Shown: positions 17,947-29,654, counted from the first letter of the stretch. The stretch is DNA of 64,000 bases from Pseudomonadales bacterium (GCA_023254735.1 JALRKV010000014.1:1-64000), one strand, 5' to 3'. The notes: generated by a model from the sequence alone, not told the origin. A program made the numbers and translations.

Positions 17947-19596
17947 TTAGAGGATAAGGTTGCGAATATCGCTCAGGACTTTTTCCAGGTGCGTAACAAA
18001 GAGCCCTCCGTCCACGCCGTTGACGGCCTTGTGATCGTACGACAGGGTGATCGGCAGCATCTGGCGTGGTACAAATTGCCCGCCTACAAACTGCGGTTTA
18101 ATCTGCGTTTTCGCCACACCCAAAATCGCCACCTCGGGGGCATTTACAATCGGGATAAAGCCGGTGCCACCAATGGCGCCCAGGCTTGAGATTGTAAAAC
18201 AGGCGCCCTGCATCTCTTCTCGCGATAACTTTCTATCCTTTGCTTTTTGAGAAAGTTCGATCACCTCGGCGGCGAGCTCCCAAAGACTTTTCGTGTCGAC
18301 ATCGCGTATTACAGGGACTACAAGACCTGCCTCCGTTGCTACGGCGACACCGATATGGATGTATTTCTTCTGAATGAGGTATTCGCCTGACGAGTGTAAT
18401 GACACATTAAACTGGGGCAGCTCAGCCAGCGCTGATGCGCAGGCTTTGAGTAAAAACGGTAAGAACGTCATCTTGACCCCCTTTCTCTCCGCTTCACCTT
18501 TAAGGCTAGCGCGGAACTCTTCGAGGTCGCTGATATCTATTTCGTTAAATTGAGCCACATGCGGCACAGCGTTCCAATTGCGCTGCATGTTTGCTGCAGT
18601 TAGCTTGTGTAATTTACTGCGCGGCACTTCTTCGATTTCGCCAAACTGACTAAAGTCGATATCAGGCACGGGGGCAATGCCAATGCCGTTCGATGCAGCC
18701 ACCGGTGAATTGATTCGTGCTTTCACGAAGCCATGAATATCTTCTTTAATAATGCGCGATTTCGCCCCGCTTCCTCTCACCTGAGTAAGATCAACACCGA
18801 GTTCGCGGGCGAGCTTTCGCACTGCAGGTCCCGCGTAGACCTTCGCGGAGTCGCCTCCTGGAACGGGCCCCGACGGAGTCGGCGCCGGCGCAGCGACTGC
18901 AGCGGGGTGCGGGTTAGCTTGACTGATATCCGGAGTTTGGGGTGCTGCGGTTTTAGGTTCGTCGACAACCTCGGCGTCAGAAACAGCAGCGGGGGGCGCA
19001 TCCTCAACGGGTTCTGCCAATATGCGCACAATGCTCGTGCCCGTCTTCACTTTGTCGCCAACCTTCACGAGTATTTCTTGCACTTCGCCGGCACGATCTG
19101 CGGGGACATCCATCGCCGCCTTGTCCGACTCTAGCGTCATTAATGTGTCGTCAATATTAAGCGAGTCGCCCACAGAAACTTGAATCTCAATGATCTCGAC
19201 TTCGTCCTCAGTACCGATATCGGGCACCTTGATGTCGTATACCGAAGGCGCAGCTGCTGAAGAGTGAATCGGCGCAGGCGTTTTTTCTACAACCGGCTCG
19301 GCATCGCTCTGTTCCTGCGGGGCGGCGACTTCGGCGATGTCGCTCTCATCGTCCACGGCCTCAACCTCAAGCGTTAGAATGACGCTGCCGCTGCTTACCT
19401 TATCTCCGAGGTTGACCTCGAGACTTTTGACGACACCGCTTTTGGGCGCGGGAATTTCCATTGCCGCTTTGTCACTTTCCAACACGAGCAAAGAATCTTC
19501 TTCTGCCACCGTGTCGCCAACGGCGACTAGAAGTTCGATAACCTCGACATCGCTCGCATCACCCAAATCTGGAACTAGAATTTTCTCTATAGCCAC
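17947..19596 (-). CDS. aceF: Pyruvate dehydrogenase E2, dihydrolipoamide acetyltransferase
   Basis: E2 core of the pyruvate dehydrogenase complex, moving acetyl groups from lipoyl arms to CoA. About 549 aa from a GTG at 19596 (an earlier GTG at 19635 would add 13 residues). Order: lipoyl domain 1 with ESDKAAMEIP, Pro/Ala linker, lipoyl domain 2 with ESDKAAMDVP, linker, E1/E3-binding domain (GPAVRKLARELGVDLTQV), and catalytic domain ending DHKAVNGVDGG. The catalytic His is kept and Asn replaces the Asp of the E. coli HRVIDG motif, a variant also known in Pseudomonas AceF. It follows aceE in an operon. Confidence 0.95.
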   Translation of the reverse strand: MAIEKILVPDLGDASDVEVIELLVAVGDTVAEEDSLLVLESDKAAMEIPAPKSGVVKSLEVNLGDKVSSGSVILTLEVEAVDDESDIAEVAAPQEQSDAEPVVEKTPAPIHSSAAAPSVYDIKVPDIGTEDEVEIIEIQVSVGDSLNIDDTLMTLESDKAAMDVPADRAGEVQEILVKVGDKVKTGTSIVRILAEPVEDAPPAAVSDAEVVDEPKTAAPQTPDISQANPHPAAVAAPAPTPSGPVPGGDSAKVYAGPAVRKLARELGVDLTQVRGSGAKSRIIKEDIHGFVKARINSPVAASNGIGIAPVPDIDFSQFGEIEEVPRSKLHKLTAANMQRNWNAVPHVAQFNEIDISDLEEFRASLKGEAERKGVKMTFLPFLLKACASALAELPQFNVSLHSSGEYLIQKKYIHIGVAVATEAGLVVPVIRDVDTKSLWELAAEVIELSQKAKDRKLSREEMQGACFTISSLGAIGGTGFIPIVNAPEVAILGVAKTQIKPQFVGGQFVPRQMLPITLSYDHKAVNGVDGGLFVTHLEKVLSDIRNLIL

Positions 19597-19643
19597 CGCT
19601 TCGCTGCTCCCAAAATTAATCGACTCAAATCGCACGCCTCTCG

Positions 19644-22337
<2,694 letters not shown>

Positions 22338-22462
22338 CGATTTCATCCTTACCCTGGCAAAATTAGTAAAGCAAATGCCTTACATAATAGGTGTAACTCA
22401 ATTACAAGATGACAGAATATTAGTCTTGTTCATCTATTTTTTCCAGTTTCATAGAAAATTTA

Positions 22463-22477
22463 TGTAGTTAAACTACA
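22463..22477. promoter_or_regulatory. Candidate GntR/FadR-type operator upstream of aceE
   Basis: A perfect 15-bp palindrome, TGTAGTT-A-AACTACA, sits in the AT-rich leader between aceE and ampE. It fits the TNGTNNNACNA half-site pattern of the FadR subgroup of GntR repressors, to which the pyruvate sensor PdhR belongs. Control of aceEF by such a regulator is an inference; no gntR gene is nearby. Confidence 0.5.
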
Positions 22478-22548
22478 AATTATTACGCAGTTCTGGCGTT
22501 TTTGACATTATCGGCAACCTAGCCAAAAACCCTTAGCTTACAAACCAG

Positions 22549-23451
22549 CTAAAAGCCAAGGAGAGTGACCACCGCAACGACAACAAGCCAAACGATTTGG
22601 CTACGCTCGAGAAGGCCGCTGAGAGCCTCTATCTCCAGACGCATCGCAGCATCGTCACAGTCAGCCTCCTTCGCCTCACAGGCGGCCGGCTCGGAAAGCG
22701 CGCATCGCGCCCAGTCGGCGAGCAACTGGGCGTTATCGCTCTGCGCTTTAAACTCCCACAGATGGCGCCGAAGACGGGCGACACAGCTATTAAAATCACC
22801 AACTAAAGAAAACGTGATTGCGAGCAGCCTGAGCGGCACCCACTCAATGACTGCGATTATCCTCTCGAGATATGCTTCATGGGTTCGATCCGCCTCGTCG
22901 CAAAGTTCAGCTCTAAGCTGATAACTAACATAGCCAAAGATCACACCTGCGGGCCCTGCAACAATATACAGCGTGTACATCATAAACATCCGCTCGAAGC
23001 TTCTATAGGCGAGCAGACGCTTAAATTGGGCGACGATTGCTGCACCGTCCTGCGCACTGGGGGGATTCTCGAGACGGAGTTCTGTTTCTAGATAGTCGAT
23101 GCATCCCTGCCTATCACCCGCGTTCCACGACCTCAGGAAATCCCGAACCAACCTTCCGGGCTGCGTTCGATCCATAGCAAAAAGGAGCACAAAGAGATGC
23201 AGAAACATCGTTGCAAGGCCGTAGAATGCTCCCTCGGCCAGCGACCCGAGAATCAGTACGAGTGCAATTAACGCGCCGTAGACTGCCCCCAGAGAAACCG
23301 CAACTGGATACCTGCTTCCCCCATCGATTTTCCCAACCAGGTTGCGCATGGCGCGCTGATAGCGCCCGAACCATGAATCATCGAAACGATCAGCATCTCG
23401 CAGCCACGTCGCCGTCAATACCAAGCCAAGTAAGATAACCAAGAATTTCAC
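22549..23451 (-). CDS. ampE: AmpE-like integral membrane protein
   Basis: A 300-aa membrane protein with four to five hydrophobic segments (about 1-12, 55-95, 150-175, and the last 20 residues). The pattern RFDDSWF near residue 20 and the CobD/CbiB-like core with AFYGLA and FERMFM fit AmpE, a signalling modulator linked to AmpD and beta-lactamase induction. The start is GTG at 23451 behind GAGGAT; a longer frame to 23487 adds unrelated residues. Downstream of ampD by 57 bp, as in enterobacteria and pseudomonads. Molecular function is unknown in the family. Confidence 0.85.
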   Translation of the reverse strand: MKFLVILLGLVLTATWLRDADRFDDSWFGRYQRAMRNLVGKIDGGSRYPVAVSLGAVYGALIALVLILGSLAEGAFYGLATMFLHLFVLLFAMDRTQPGRLVRDFLRSWNAGDRQGCIDYLETELRLENPPSAQDGAAIVAQFKRLLAYRSFERMFMMYTLYIVAGPAGVIFGYVSYQLRAELCDEADRTHEAYLERIIAVIEWVPLRLLAITFSLVGDFNSCVARLRRHLWEFKAQSDNAQLLADWARCALSEPAACEAKEADCDDAAMRLEIEALSGLLERSQIVWLVVVAVVTLLGF

Positions 23452-23508
23452 GAAGCATCCTCGCTCGAAAAAAGTATTCTGAAGCATCCCGGACAGCGGG
23501 TGCGCAAT

Positions 23509-24075
23509 TTATGACATGTCTCGCAGACGCGCGATTTCGCAGTGGAGCCTGTGCCAATCAAACCCTTCACCCGGATCAGTTTTGCGCCCCGCAGCTATAT
23601 CACTATGCCCAACGATGCGCTCGGTCGTCACGCCCTCGTAATGGGATTCCAACGCGATTAGCAGCGCAGCGAGGGCGACGTACTGCGCCTTTTCAAATAC
23701 ATCATAGTCAGTTCCTTCAAGCTCGATGCCGATCGAAAAATCATTGCACTCTTCGCGCCCCTCAAAGGACGAGCGACCGGCATGCCAAGCGCGGCGGTCG
23801 AGGTTAACGAACTGGGTTACTTTACCTGTGCGCTCTATCAGCACGTGAGCAGATACCTCGAGACCTGCAATCTCTTCAAAGTAAGGGTGTTCACTCACCT
23901 GAAGCTGATTGCAAAAAAATCGCTGAACGGCCCCGGTACCATAGTCACCCGGCGGCAGGCTGATGCTGTGCACCACGACAAGGTCTATCGGAACGCCCTT
24001 GGGGCGATCGCCGAAATTGGGTGAGGCCACCTGCTCCGCAGGTGTAATCACGCCGTTCGAAATATGAAATCGCAT
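23509..24075 (-). CDS. ampD: 1,6-anhydro-N-acetylmuramyl-L-alanine amidase
   Basis: Cytosolic zinc amidase of 188 aa that cuts the anhydro-MurNAc-L-Ala bond during peptidoglycan recycling. Family signatures: SPNFGDRPKGVPIDLVVVHSISLPPG with the first zinc His, WHAGRSSFEGREECNDFSIGIELEG, and VGHSDIAAGRKTDPGEGFDW with the last His and Asp ligands. No signal peptide, so it is AmpD rather than the periplasmic AmiD type. First gene of ampDE and divergent from nadC, a conserved arrangement in gammaproteobacteria. Confidence 0.97.
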   Translation of the reverse strand: MRFHISNGVITPAEQVASPNFGDRPKGVPIDLVVVHSISLPPGDYGTGAVQRFFCNQLQVSEHPYFEEIAGLEVSAHVLIERTGKVTQFVNLDRRAWHAGRSSFEGREECNDFSIGIELEGTDYDVFEKAQYVALAALLIALESHYEGVTTERIVGHSDIAAGRKTDPGEGFDWHRLHCEIARLRDMS

Positions 24076-24228
24076 ACCGAGTTAATTAACCTGAGCCGAA
24101 TATCCCACTAGCATACGCCAGCACAGCGCAGCCCGCATACCCTCTATTCCTATTCTATCGGCCTTGCGCCATACTTCTGTCACGTCACTTGAGATTTATA
24201 CCTAATTCGCAGTTACGCAGGACCCGCA

Positions 24229-25104
24229 ATGCAAACAAATCGCCCCGACAGCCAGCATCCGCCGCGAGACGACCTCATCAATATTGTCAGAATGACCTTA
24301 GAGGAAGATATCGGCAGTGGTGACATTACCGCCGCGCTCATTCCAGCCGGCCGCGCCGCCACCGCAAAGATCATTGGGCGTGAACCGGGAATCCTCTGTG
24401 GCACGCACTACGCAGAGGAAGTGTTCTCTCAGATTGGTTTGACTTCGGGCAATGTCGCTATCGACTGGCTAGTTGGCGATGGCGATGAGGTCAAGGCTGG
24501 CACAGTCATTGCCTCGCTGTCGGGGTCTGCGCGCAGCATTCTTACAGGTGAACGCAGCGCGCTCAATATTCTCCAGACGCTTTCTGCTACGGCGACGACG
24601 AGTCGTCACTACGCGAGACTTGTGCGACATACAAAAGTGAAAATTCTTGACACTCGAAAGACGCTCCCGGCGCTGCGCACCGCGCAAAAATACGCGGTTC
24701 GGGTTGGCGGTTGTGACAACCATCGCATCGGACTGTTCGACGCGTTTCTCATTAAAGAGAACCACATCGCGGCCTGTGGCGGCATCGCCGCTGCCATTCA
24801 ACGGGCACGAACGTTAAACGGCGCTTTGCCGGTAGAAATCGAAGTACAGACGATGGCCGAGCTAGACGAGGCGATTGCCGCCTGCGCTGATATTGTCATG
24901 CTCGACAACTTCGATTTAAAGCAAACCATTGCGGCGGTGGAGTACACGGCGGGACGAGTCAAACTCGAAGCATCCGGCAGCATCGATGACGCGCGCTTAG
25001 TAGAGATTGCCGAAACCGGCGTAGACTTTATTTCAATCGGTGCACTCACCAAACACTGCCGAGCGCTCGATCTATCCCTGTTATTTGATTTTGCGAAAGC
25101 CTGA
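24229..25104 (+). CDS. nadC: Nicotinate-nucleotide pyrophosphorylase (carboxylating)
   Basis: Quinolinate phosphoribosyltransferase of 291 aa, making nicotinate mononucleotide, CO2 and PPi from quinolinate and PRPP in NAD synthesis. Seen motifs: EEDIGSGDITAALIP, GERSALNILQTLSATATTSR, LDTRKTLPALR, GGCDNHRIGLFDAFLIKENH (in two parts) and EASGSIDDARL near the C-terminus. Start ATG at 24229 is preceded by AGGAC. Divergent from ampD over 153 bp with no clear operator. Confidence 0.97.
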   Translation: MQTNRPDSQHPPRDDLINIVRMTLEEDIGSGDITAALIPAGRAATAKIIGREPGILCGTHYAEEVFSQIGLTSGNVAIDWLVGDGDEVKAGTVIASLSGSARSILTGERSALNILQTLSATATTSRHYARLVRHTKVKILDTRKTLPALRTAQKYAVRVGGCDNHRIGLFDAFLIKENHIAACGGIAAAIQRARTLNGALPVEIEVQTMAELDEAIAACADIVMLDNFDLKQTIAAVEYTAGRVKLEASGSIDDARLVEIAETGVDFISIGALTKHCRALDLSLLFDFAKA

Positions 25105-25139
25105 CGGACCACGCCGTCAACCTGATTGAGGGCCTGCAT

Positions 25140-25922
25140 ATGATCTCACGTTTGCTAGACACTGCTCACAGCAACATTCAAGGAAACGTTAATAGCAACA
25201 TCCACGGCAAACCTGTGCTACCCAGTCACCAAGCTCTGCGCTCGGTCATCGGCGCTGCGCTCACAGTAATCACGCTTTTGAGCACCACCACACTCTGGGC
25301 ACATGCCGGCAGCCTTGATCAGAACGGTGGTCATTATCAATTTAACTCTTATCACTGCCATCTAGGCGGTTGTGAAATGCCAGACACCTTCAATCGAGTT
25401 GGCCGCGATAGCCTGCTTATCGATAGACGCGAAAGAGAAAAGTTCTTCAACGAAGACGACTGGAACTTCGAACAAGATTTCGACAACGACTGCCAATCGA
25501 CACGGCAAGAAATGCTCGTTCTGACCAGCAGAGTCGAGGCGCGTTTTACCAATCCACGAAACTGCATTGTGAGAACGGGGGAGTGGCTTGATGAATACAC
25601 CGGCGACGTGTTTACAGTAGCGACTCAGATCGACATCGATCATGTAATTCCGAGGCTCTATGCTCATACACATGGTGGGGATCGATGGCCGCAGAGCAAA
25701 AAAATCCAATTCTCGAACGACCCGTTGAATCTGATGCTAGTGGAGAAGCGCGAAATCAGAAGGAAAGCGAATCGAGGCCCCAGTCGCTATCTACCGCGGG
25801 AAGCGTTTCAGTGTGAGTATGCGAGGCTTTGGCGCGGCTTAGCGGCAAAATACGATCTCGATATCGACCAAAGGGACAATAGTGCTCTAAACAAGATCGA
25901 GAGCGGATGCGGGTCGGACTGA
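25140..25922 (+). CDS. Predicted secreted HNH-type endonuclease family protein
   Basis: A 260-aa protein with a long polar N-terminus and a signal-like hydrophobic helix at about 36-53 ending WAHA, a plausible signal-peptidase site. Two blocks follow: GGHYQFNSYHCH near 63-75, a YHYH-like His-rich motif, and a nuclease core at about 160-205 with IDIDHVIPRLYAHTHGG, then FSNDPLNLMLV and RRKANRGPSRYLP, resembling HNH/ColE-like nucleases. Several Cys pairs suggest a disulfide-stabilised periplasmic or extracellular protein. It follows nadC by 35 bp and may share its transcript. Exact substrate is unknown; nutrient DNA digestion is a guess. Confidence 0.75.
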   Translation: MISRLLDTAHSNIQGNVNSNIHGKPVLPSHQALRSVIGAALTVITLLSTTTLWAHAGSLDQNGGHYQFNSYHCHLGGCEMPDTFNRVGRDSLLIDRREREKFFNEDDWNFEQDFDNDCQSTRQEMLVLTSRVEARFTNPRNCIVRTGEWLDEYTGDVFTVATQIDIDHVIPRLYAHTHGGDRWPQSKKIQFSNDPLNLMLVEKREIRRKANRGPSRYLPREAFQCEYARLWRGLAAKYDLDIDQRDNSALNKIESGCGSD

Positions 25923-25952
25923 ACCCGTCTAGCGCGAAGGCACCGACGGGTT
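25922..25952. terminator. Hairpin between convergent HNH and cytochrome c genes
   Basis: AACCCGTC (25922-25929) and GACGGGTT (25945-25952) form an 8-bp stem with a 15-nt loop, right after the HNH gene stop and 25 bp before the end of the convergent cytochrome gene. T content after the stem is poor in both directions, so termination efficiency is uncertain. Confidence 0.5.
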
Positions 25953-25977
25953 TAGGCCTGAGAGTAGAGAGTGCGTG

Positions 25978-26430
25978 CTAGGGAGCGACGATAGTGATGT
26001 CGGCCATATTGCCATCAGGGTCGAGTGCCGATTCACCAGTTGGAAAGCCGTTTTCGGAAAGAATGTAGGCCACCACGTCGGTGTATTCCTCGAGCATCAG
26101 TGAGCCCGGGTTGTCCGCTGGCATTGTTCCTAGGATGGTTTCCCACATCCAGAGCACAGGCTGACCGTCCCATGACTTTAGCGCATCTCGATAAAAGCGC
26201 ATATCGTGGCAGGTTTTGCAGGCCGTGTCGTAGGTTGCCTTGCCCGCGTCAACCTGCGCCTGGGTGAAGACACCGTCATTGATGGTGCGAGCTTCCGCAA
26301 GGGCGCTTTGCGAGGACATTAACCCGAGGACCAGCGACGCAGCGAACAATGCTCTCGTACGCGTTAAAATCGACAGACTCATCGAACTACTTTTCGAACT
26401 ACTAGTCGCTTTTCTCATCTTACTACCCAT
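25978..26430 (-). CDS. Small secreted class I cytochrome c
   Basis: A 150-aa protein with one heme-attachment motif CKTCH (71-75), a signal peptide (hydrophobic about 26-42, cleavage after SQSALA), and a Met in TMPADNPGSL as the likely axial ligand before a helix EEYTDVVAYIL. Thus a mono-heme periplasmic electron carrier or part of a dehydrogenase chain. The start ATG at 26430 follows AGGAAG at good distance; a longer frame to 26541 is not supported. No obvious redox partner is adjacent. The Ser-rich stretch after Met1 (10-18) is unusual for a signal peptide. Confidence 0.88.
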   Translation of the reverse strand: MGSKMRKATSSSKSSSMSLSILTRTRALFAASLVLGLMSSQSALAEARTINDGVFTQAQVDAGKATYDTACKTCHDMRFYRDALKSWDGQPVLWMWETILGTMPADNPGSLMLEEYTDVVAYILSENGFPTGESALDPDGNMADITIVAP

Positions 26431-26859
26431 TATCTTCCTACCTTTCTTTAGCTTCGGCTCTTGCCTCTCCGAAGCCCCAATGTGAGCGCGTGGCGCGCAT
26501 CTAATTAAGCCCGAGAAACATAAACTACCTCTCTCAATCATTCAAGGGCGGGTTCTGACGACTCCGGCATCAAGTACTACGCTGCTTGAGTGAATTCAGC
26601 TTAGGTTTTGTCAGATTAATAGAACCTGAATGTCGTTTTGCGCGCAGATACGCGCTTTCCCCCGCTCCTCGCAAACCGACGCAACGGCCTCGTGGTGCAA
26701 ATGAGCGAATTTAAAAATAACTGTCAGGAATCCTTCCCGAATCGGTTCTTGTATAGGGCAAGGGCGCCGCTTACTTAACGCATCGTCATAAATCGCGCAC
26801 ACCAACTCCCCAAAAAAGTAACTCGTAGCTCAACTTAGAGACCACGATGGAGAAACACT
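26431..26859. other. Intergenic region upstream of pilA
   Basis: About 430 bp between the divergent cytochrome c and pilin genes. It must carry the pilA promoter, but I see no clear sigma-54 (GG-N10-GC) or sigma-70 site. A short minus-strand frame at 26611-26805 has no ribosome site or family resemblance. Weak inverted repeats (for example GCGCG...CGCGC near 26640) are not convincing. Confidence 0.4.
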
Positions 26860-27333
26860 ATGAACATGCCGACTTTTCAAATGCCTTCCACCGCTCGTTG
26901 CCTGTGCCAAATGCGAGCCAGACAAGGCGGTTTCACGCTCATCGAAATAATGGTGGTTATCGTCATTATAGGTATTTTAGCTCTGATCGCAGTGCCTCAA
27001 TACAACGTGTTCTCACAGCGCGCAGAATTTACAGAGCTAGTCTCTGCTGCCTCGCCGCTTAGAACGTCTGTCGAAATTGCTATCCAGACACGCGGACCGG
27101 CAGATCTAGAAGCCCTAGACGGTGGGGCCGATGCTGCTATGGGAATTCCTGCACCGGTTGCCGCGGCCTCGGGGGTACACGGCAGCCAAGTAGCAAATGG
27201 CGTTATTGCCATGACGTGGCGTGCCGATGGGTCGCCTCTCGCGGGAATCACCTATACCTTGACGCCCAATGGCATCGTTCCGCCGGTTGCCTGGACAGTG
27301 GGCGGCACCTGCGAGGCAGCAAATTTTTGCTGA
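26860..27333 (+). CDS. pilA: Type IV pilin, prepilin PilA
   Basis: A 157-aa prepilin. The leader is long (about 24 residues) and ends QGG, followed by FTLIEIMVVIVIIGILALIAVPQY, the hydrophobic N-terminal helix with Glu5 and a Phe1 that is N-methylated in mature pilins. PilD cuts between Gly and Phe. The C-terminal pair of Cys (CEAANFC) could close a very small disulfide loop. It assembles into the type IV pilus, used in twitching, adhesion or DNA uptake. pilC and pilD follow on the same strand. Confidence 0.93.
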   Translation: MNMPTFQMPSTARCLCQMRARQGGFTLIEIMVVIVIIGILALIAVPQYNVFSQRAEFTELVSAASPLRTSVEIAIQTRGPADLEALDGGADAAMGIPAPVAAASGVHGSQVANGVIAMTWRADGSPLAGITYTLTPNGIVPPVAWTVGGTCEAANFC

Positions 27334-27455
27334 AGCAAGCTCCTCGGCACACATCGGCAGAACTCGCGAAGTGCGCACGCGTAGCCTATACCTAGCTATA
27401 TCTAATCAACATGAGTCACGCATAGACCCAAACTCACCCGTCAAGAGTCTAATTC

Positions 27456-28673
27456 ATGCCGCGGCAATCGACATCGACAACTTACACGTGGCAGGGCTTT
27501 GATAAATTCGGCAATCGCCGTAAAGGCGAGTTGCAAGCGCAGGACAAGCAGCTCGCGCTGCACAAGCTCTCGAAGATAGGTATTCGTCGGGGGCGTGTGA
27601 GGCGCGCCGGCCAATCCTCGTCTTTCTTGCCGCGCAATAGAATAAAGACCTCCCATGTCGCGCTCTTCACCCGGCAGCTAGCAACTATGATGAAAGCAGG
27701 GATTCCACTTGTTCAATCATTCGATATTGTCATTCAAGGTCTCGACCATCCGCGAATGAGTTTGATGACAACCACCATTCGAGCCGAAATTGCCGCCGGC
27801 AATAGTTTTGCCGAAAGTCTCCGCCGTTATCCACGCGTATTCGATACGCTCTATTGTAATCTGATCGAGGTCGGGGAGAGCTCCGGCTCACTAGAGGTCA
27901 TGCTCGACCGGCTGGCCACATTCAAAGAGAAAACCGAAGCGCTCAAGGCGAAAATCCGCAAAGCGATGAACTATCCTATCGCCATAATCCTAGTCGCGCT
28001 GATGAGCTCTGGCATCATGCTGATTGAAGTGGTGCCCGCGCTCGCTGAAACCTTCTCGAATTTTGGCGCGGAACTGCCCGCGTTTACCCTTTTTGTTGTC
28101 GCACTTTCAGACTGGGTTGCAGCCTATTGGTGGCAATCCCTTCTTGGTGCCGTTGTTGTGCTGGTCCTATCGAAGGAAGCTCTGCTGCGGTTTAAAACGC
28201 TGCGCCAAGTCGTTGATCGGCTGCTGCTGCGGCTCCCCATTGTTGGCGCAATAATAAGAGCCGCCTGCTATGCGCGATTTAGTCGCACGCTGTCCACTCT
28301 GTATGCAGCGGGCGTACCCTTAGTAGATGCTCTAGACTCCGTCGCCGGAGCGACTGGCAACTATGTCTTCGAACAGGCTATCAATAGAATTCGGGCTGAT
28401 GTTGCGAACGGCCAACCCCTTCACTCTGCCATTAGCGGCACGGAGCTTTTCCCGAGCATGATTAGCCAAATGGCTAGCATCGGCGAAGAATCCGGGGCTC
28501 TCGAAGCAATGCTCGAGAGGAGCGCAAGCCATTTTGAGGCTGAAGTCGATGATGCGGTAGACAGCCTGACTTCTCTCCTCGAACCTGCCATCATAGTTGT
28601 CATTGGGATTCTCGTGGGTGGACTCGTGATAGCGATGTATCTCCCTATCTTCCAATTAGGTTCAGTGATCTAG
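27456..28673 (+). CDS. pilC: Type IV pilus inner-membrane platform protein PilC
   Basis: A 405-aa GspF/PilC family protein. The cytosolic N-terminal part (YTWQGFDKFGNRRKGEL) is followed by two repeated domains starting FTRQLATMMKAGIPLVQSFDI and FSRTLSTLYAAGVPLVDALDS, each with conserved GESSG/GEESG segments, and membrane helices near 170-190, 215-240 and 375-397. PilC connects the assembly ATPase to the growing pilus. In most relatives pilB lies between pilA and pilC; here a 122-bp non-coding gap separates them. Confidence 0.95.
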   Translation: MPRQSTSTTYTWQGFDKFGNRRKGELQAQDKQLALHKLSKIGIRRGRVRRAGQSSSFLPRNRIKTSHVALFTRQLATMMKAGIPLVQSFDIVIQGLDHPRMSLMTTTIRAEIAAGNSFAESLRRYPRVFDTLYCNLIEVGESSGSLEVMLDRLATFKEKTEALKAKIRKAMNYPIAIILVALMSSGIMLIEVVPALAETFSNFGAELPAFTLFVVALSDWVAAYWWQSLLGAVVVLVLSKEALLRFKTLRQVVDRLLLRLPIVGAIIRAACYARFSRTLSTLYAAGVPLVDALDSVAGATGNYVFEQAINRIRADVANGQPLHSAISGTELFPSMISQMASIGEESGALEAMLERSASHFEAEVDDAVDSLTSLLEPAIIVVIGILVGGLVIAMYLPIFQLGSVI

Positions 28674-28701
28674 TCACACGCTTGGAGTCTCTCGATAGAC
28701 C

Positions 28702-29574
28702 ATGACATTCGCTTCTGCCCTTGCTACTTACCCCACACTCCTCTTCGGCTGTGCTGCGCTTCTGGGGCTGCTTGTCGGCAGCTTTATTAACGTTGTCGCT
28801 TATCGCCTGCCGATCATGCTCGAACGTACTTGGCAGGAGCAGATCAGCGAGTCCCCTAGTGAACTCGCCTCGGAGACATTCAATCTCGCCGTTCCGCGTT
28901 CGCGATGTCCTACTTGTTCGACGCAATTGAGCGCGATCGAGAATGTGCCAGTGCTCAGTTACCTTGCTCTTCGTGGCCGCTGTAGACACTGCGGATCTGC
29001 GATACCCGGCCGCTACCCCCTCGTCGAGTTAGCTGCATCGCTTATCTCGGTTCTCATCGTGATGACCTTTGGCTATACGCTGAGCGTTCTCGCCTATCTC
29101 ATTTTTGCCTGGTGTCTGCTCACAGCAAGTCTGATAGATCTAGATCACCATTTACTGCCCGACGACATCACACTTCCCCTCCTCTGGCTCGGCTTACTCA
29201 TTGCCGCAACCGGACTCGGGCTGCCGGAGGTCTCACTTTTTGATTCAGTCGTCGGGGCCGCCGCGGGGTATCTAATCCTCTGGAGCCTCTTCTGGGCGTT
29301 TCTATTCGCCACCGGGAAAGAAGGCCTAGGCTACGGTGACTTCAAACTCCTTGCCGCATTAGGCGCGTGGCTAGGCTGGCAGGCACTGCTTCCTATTCTG
29401 TTATTGTCATCGCTTACGGGGGCCGTTGTCGGATTAGCACTAATCGCCTTCGGAGGACGCGAGCGAAGTTCACCGCTGCCGTTTGGCCCTTTCCTCGCCG
29501 CGGCAGGTTTTTCTATGTTAGTTTGGGGACCGAAGATTCTCGCCCTATACGCAGGTTTATTCACGGCGCTCTAA
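28702..29574 (+). CDS. pilD: Prepilin leader peptidase / N-methyltransferase
   Basis: Polytopic aspartyl protease of 290 aa that removes the prepilin leader and methylates the new N-terminus. The cytosolic zinc loop has CPTC (res. about 72-75) and CRHC (about 97-100). The two catalytic Asp residues lie in LIDLDHHLLPDD and GYGDFKLLA. About eight membrane helices are expected. It follows pilC by 28 bp. PilD also serves type II secretion pseudopilins if present elsewhere. Confidence 0.96.
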   Translation: MTFASALATYPTLLFGCAALLGLLVGSFINVVAYRLPIMLERTWQEQISESPSELASETFNLAVPRSRCPTCSTQLSAIENVPVLSYLALRGRCRHCGSAIPGRYPLVELAASLISVLIVMTFGYTLSVLAYLIFAWCLLTASLIDLDHHLLPDDITLPLLWLGLLIAATGLGLPEVSLFDSVVGAAAGYLILWSLFWAFLFATGKEGLGYGDFKLLAALGAWLGWQALLPILLLSSLTGAVVGLALIAFGGRERSSPLPFGPFLAAAGFSMLVWGPKILALYAGLFTAL

Positions 29575-29654
29575 AGCAGATCACCAGGAGTGTAGACGCT
29601 AGCCGTGATGTAACTACTCTCACCGAACGCAGAACAAAGGAAGAAAACGGAGTC

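Noticed and set aside
17947..18060. AceF active-site HKAVNG lacking the Asp of HRVIDG as a sign of inactivation
   Set aside because: Pseudomonas AceF carries Asn at the same place and is active.
26611..26805. 64-aa minus-strand frame upstream of pilA
   Set aside because: No ribosome site, no recognisable family, composition like intergenic DNA.
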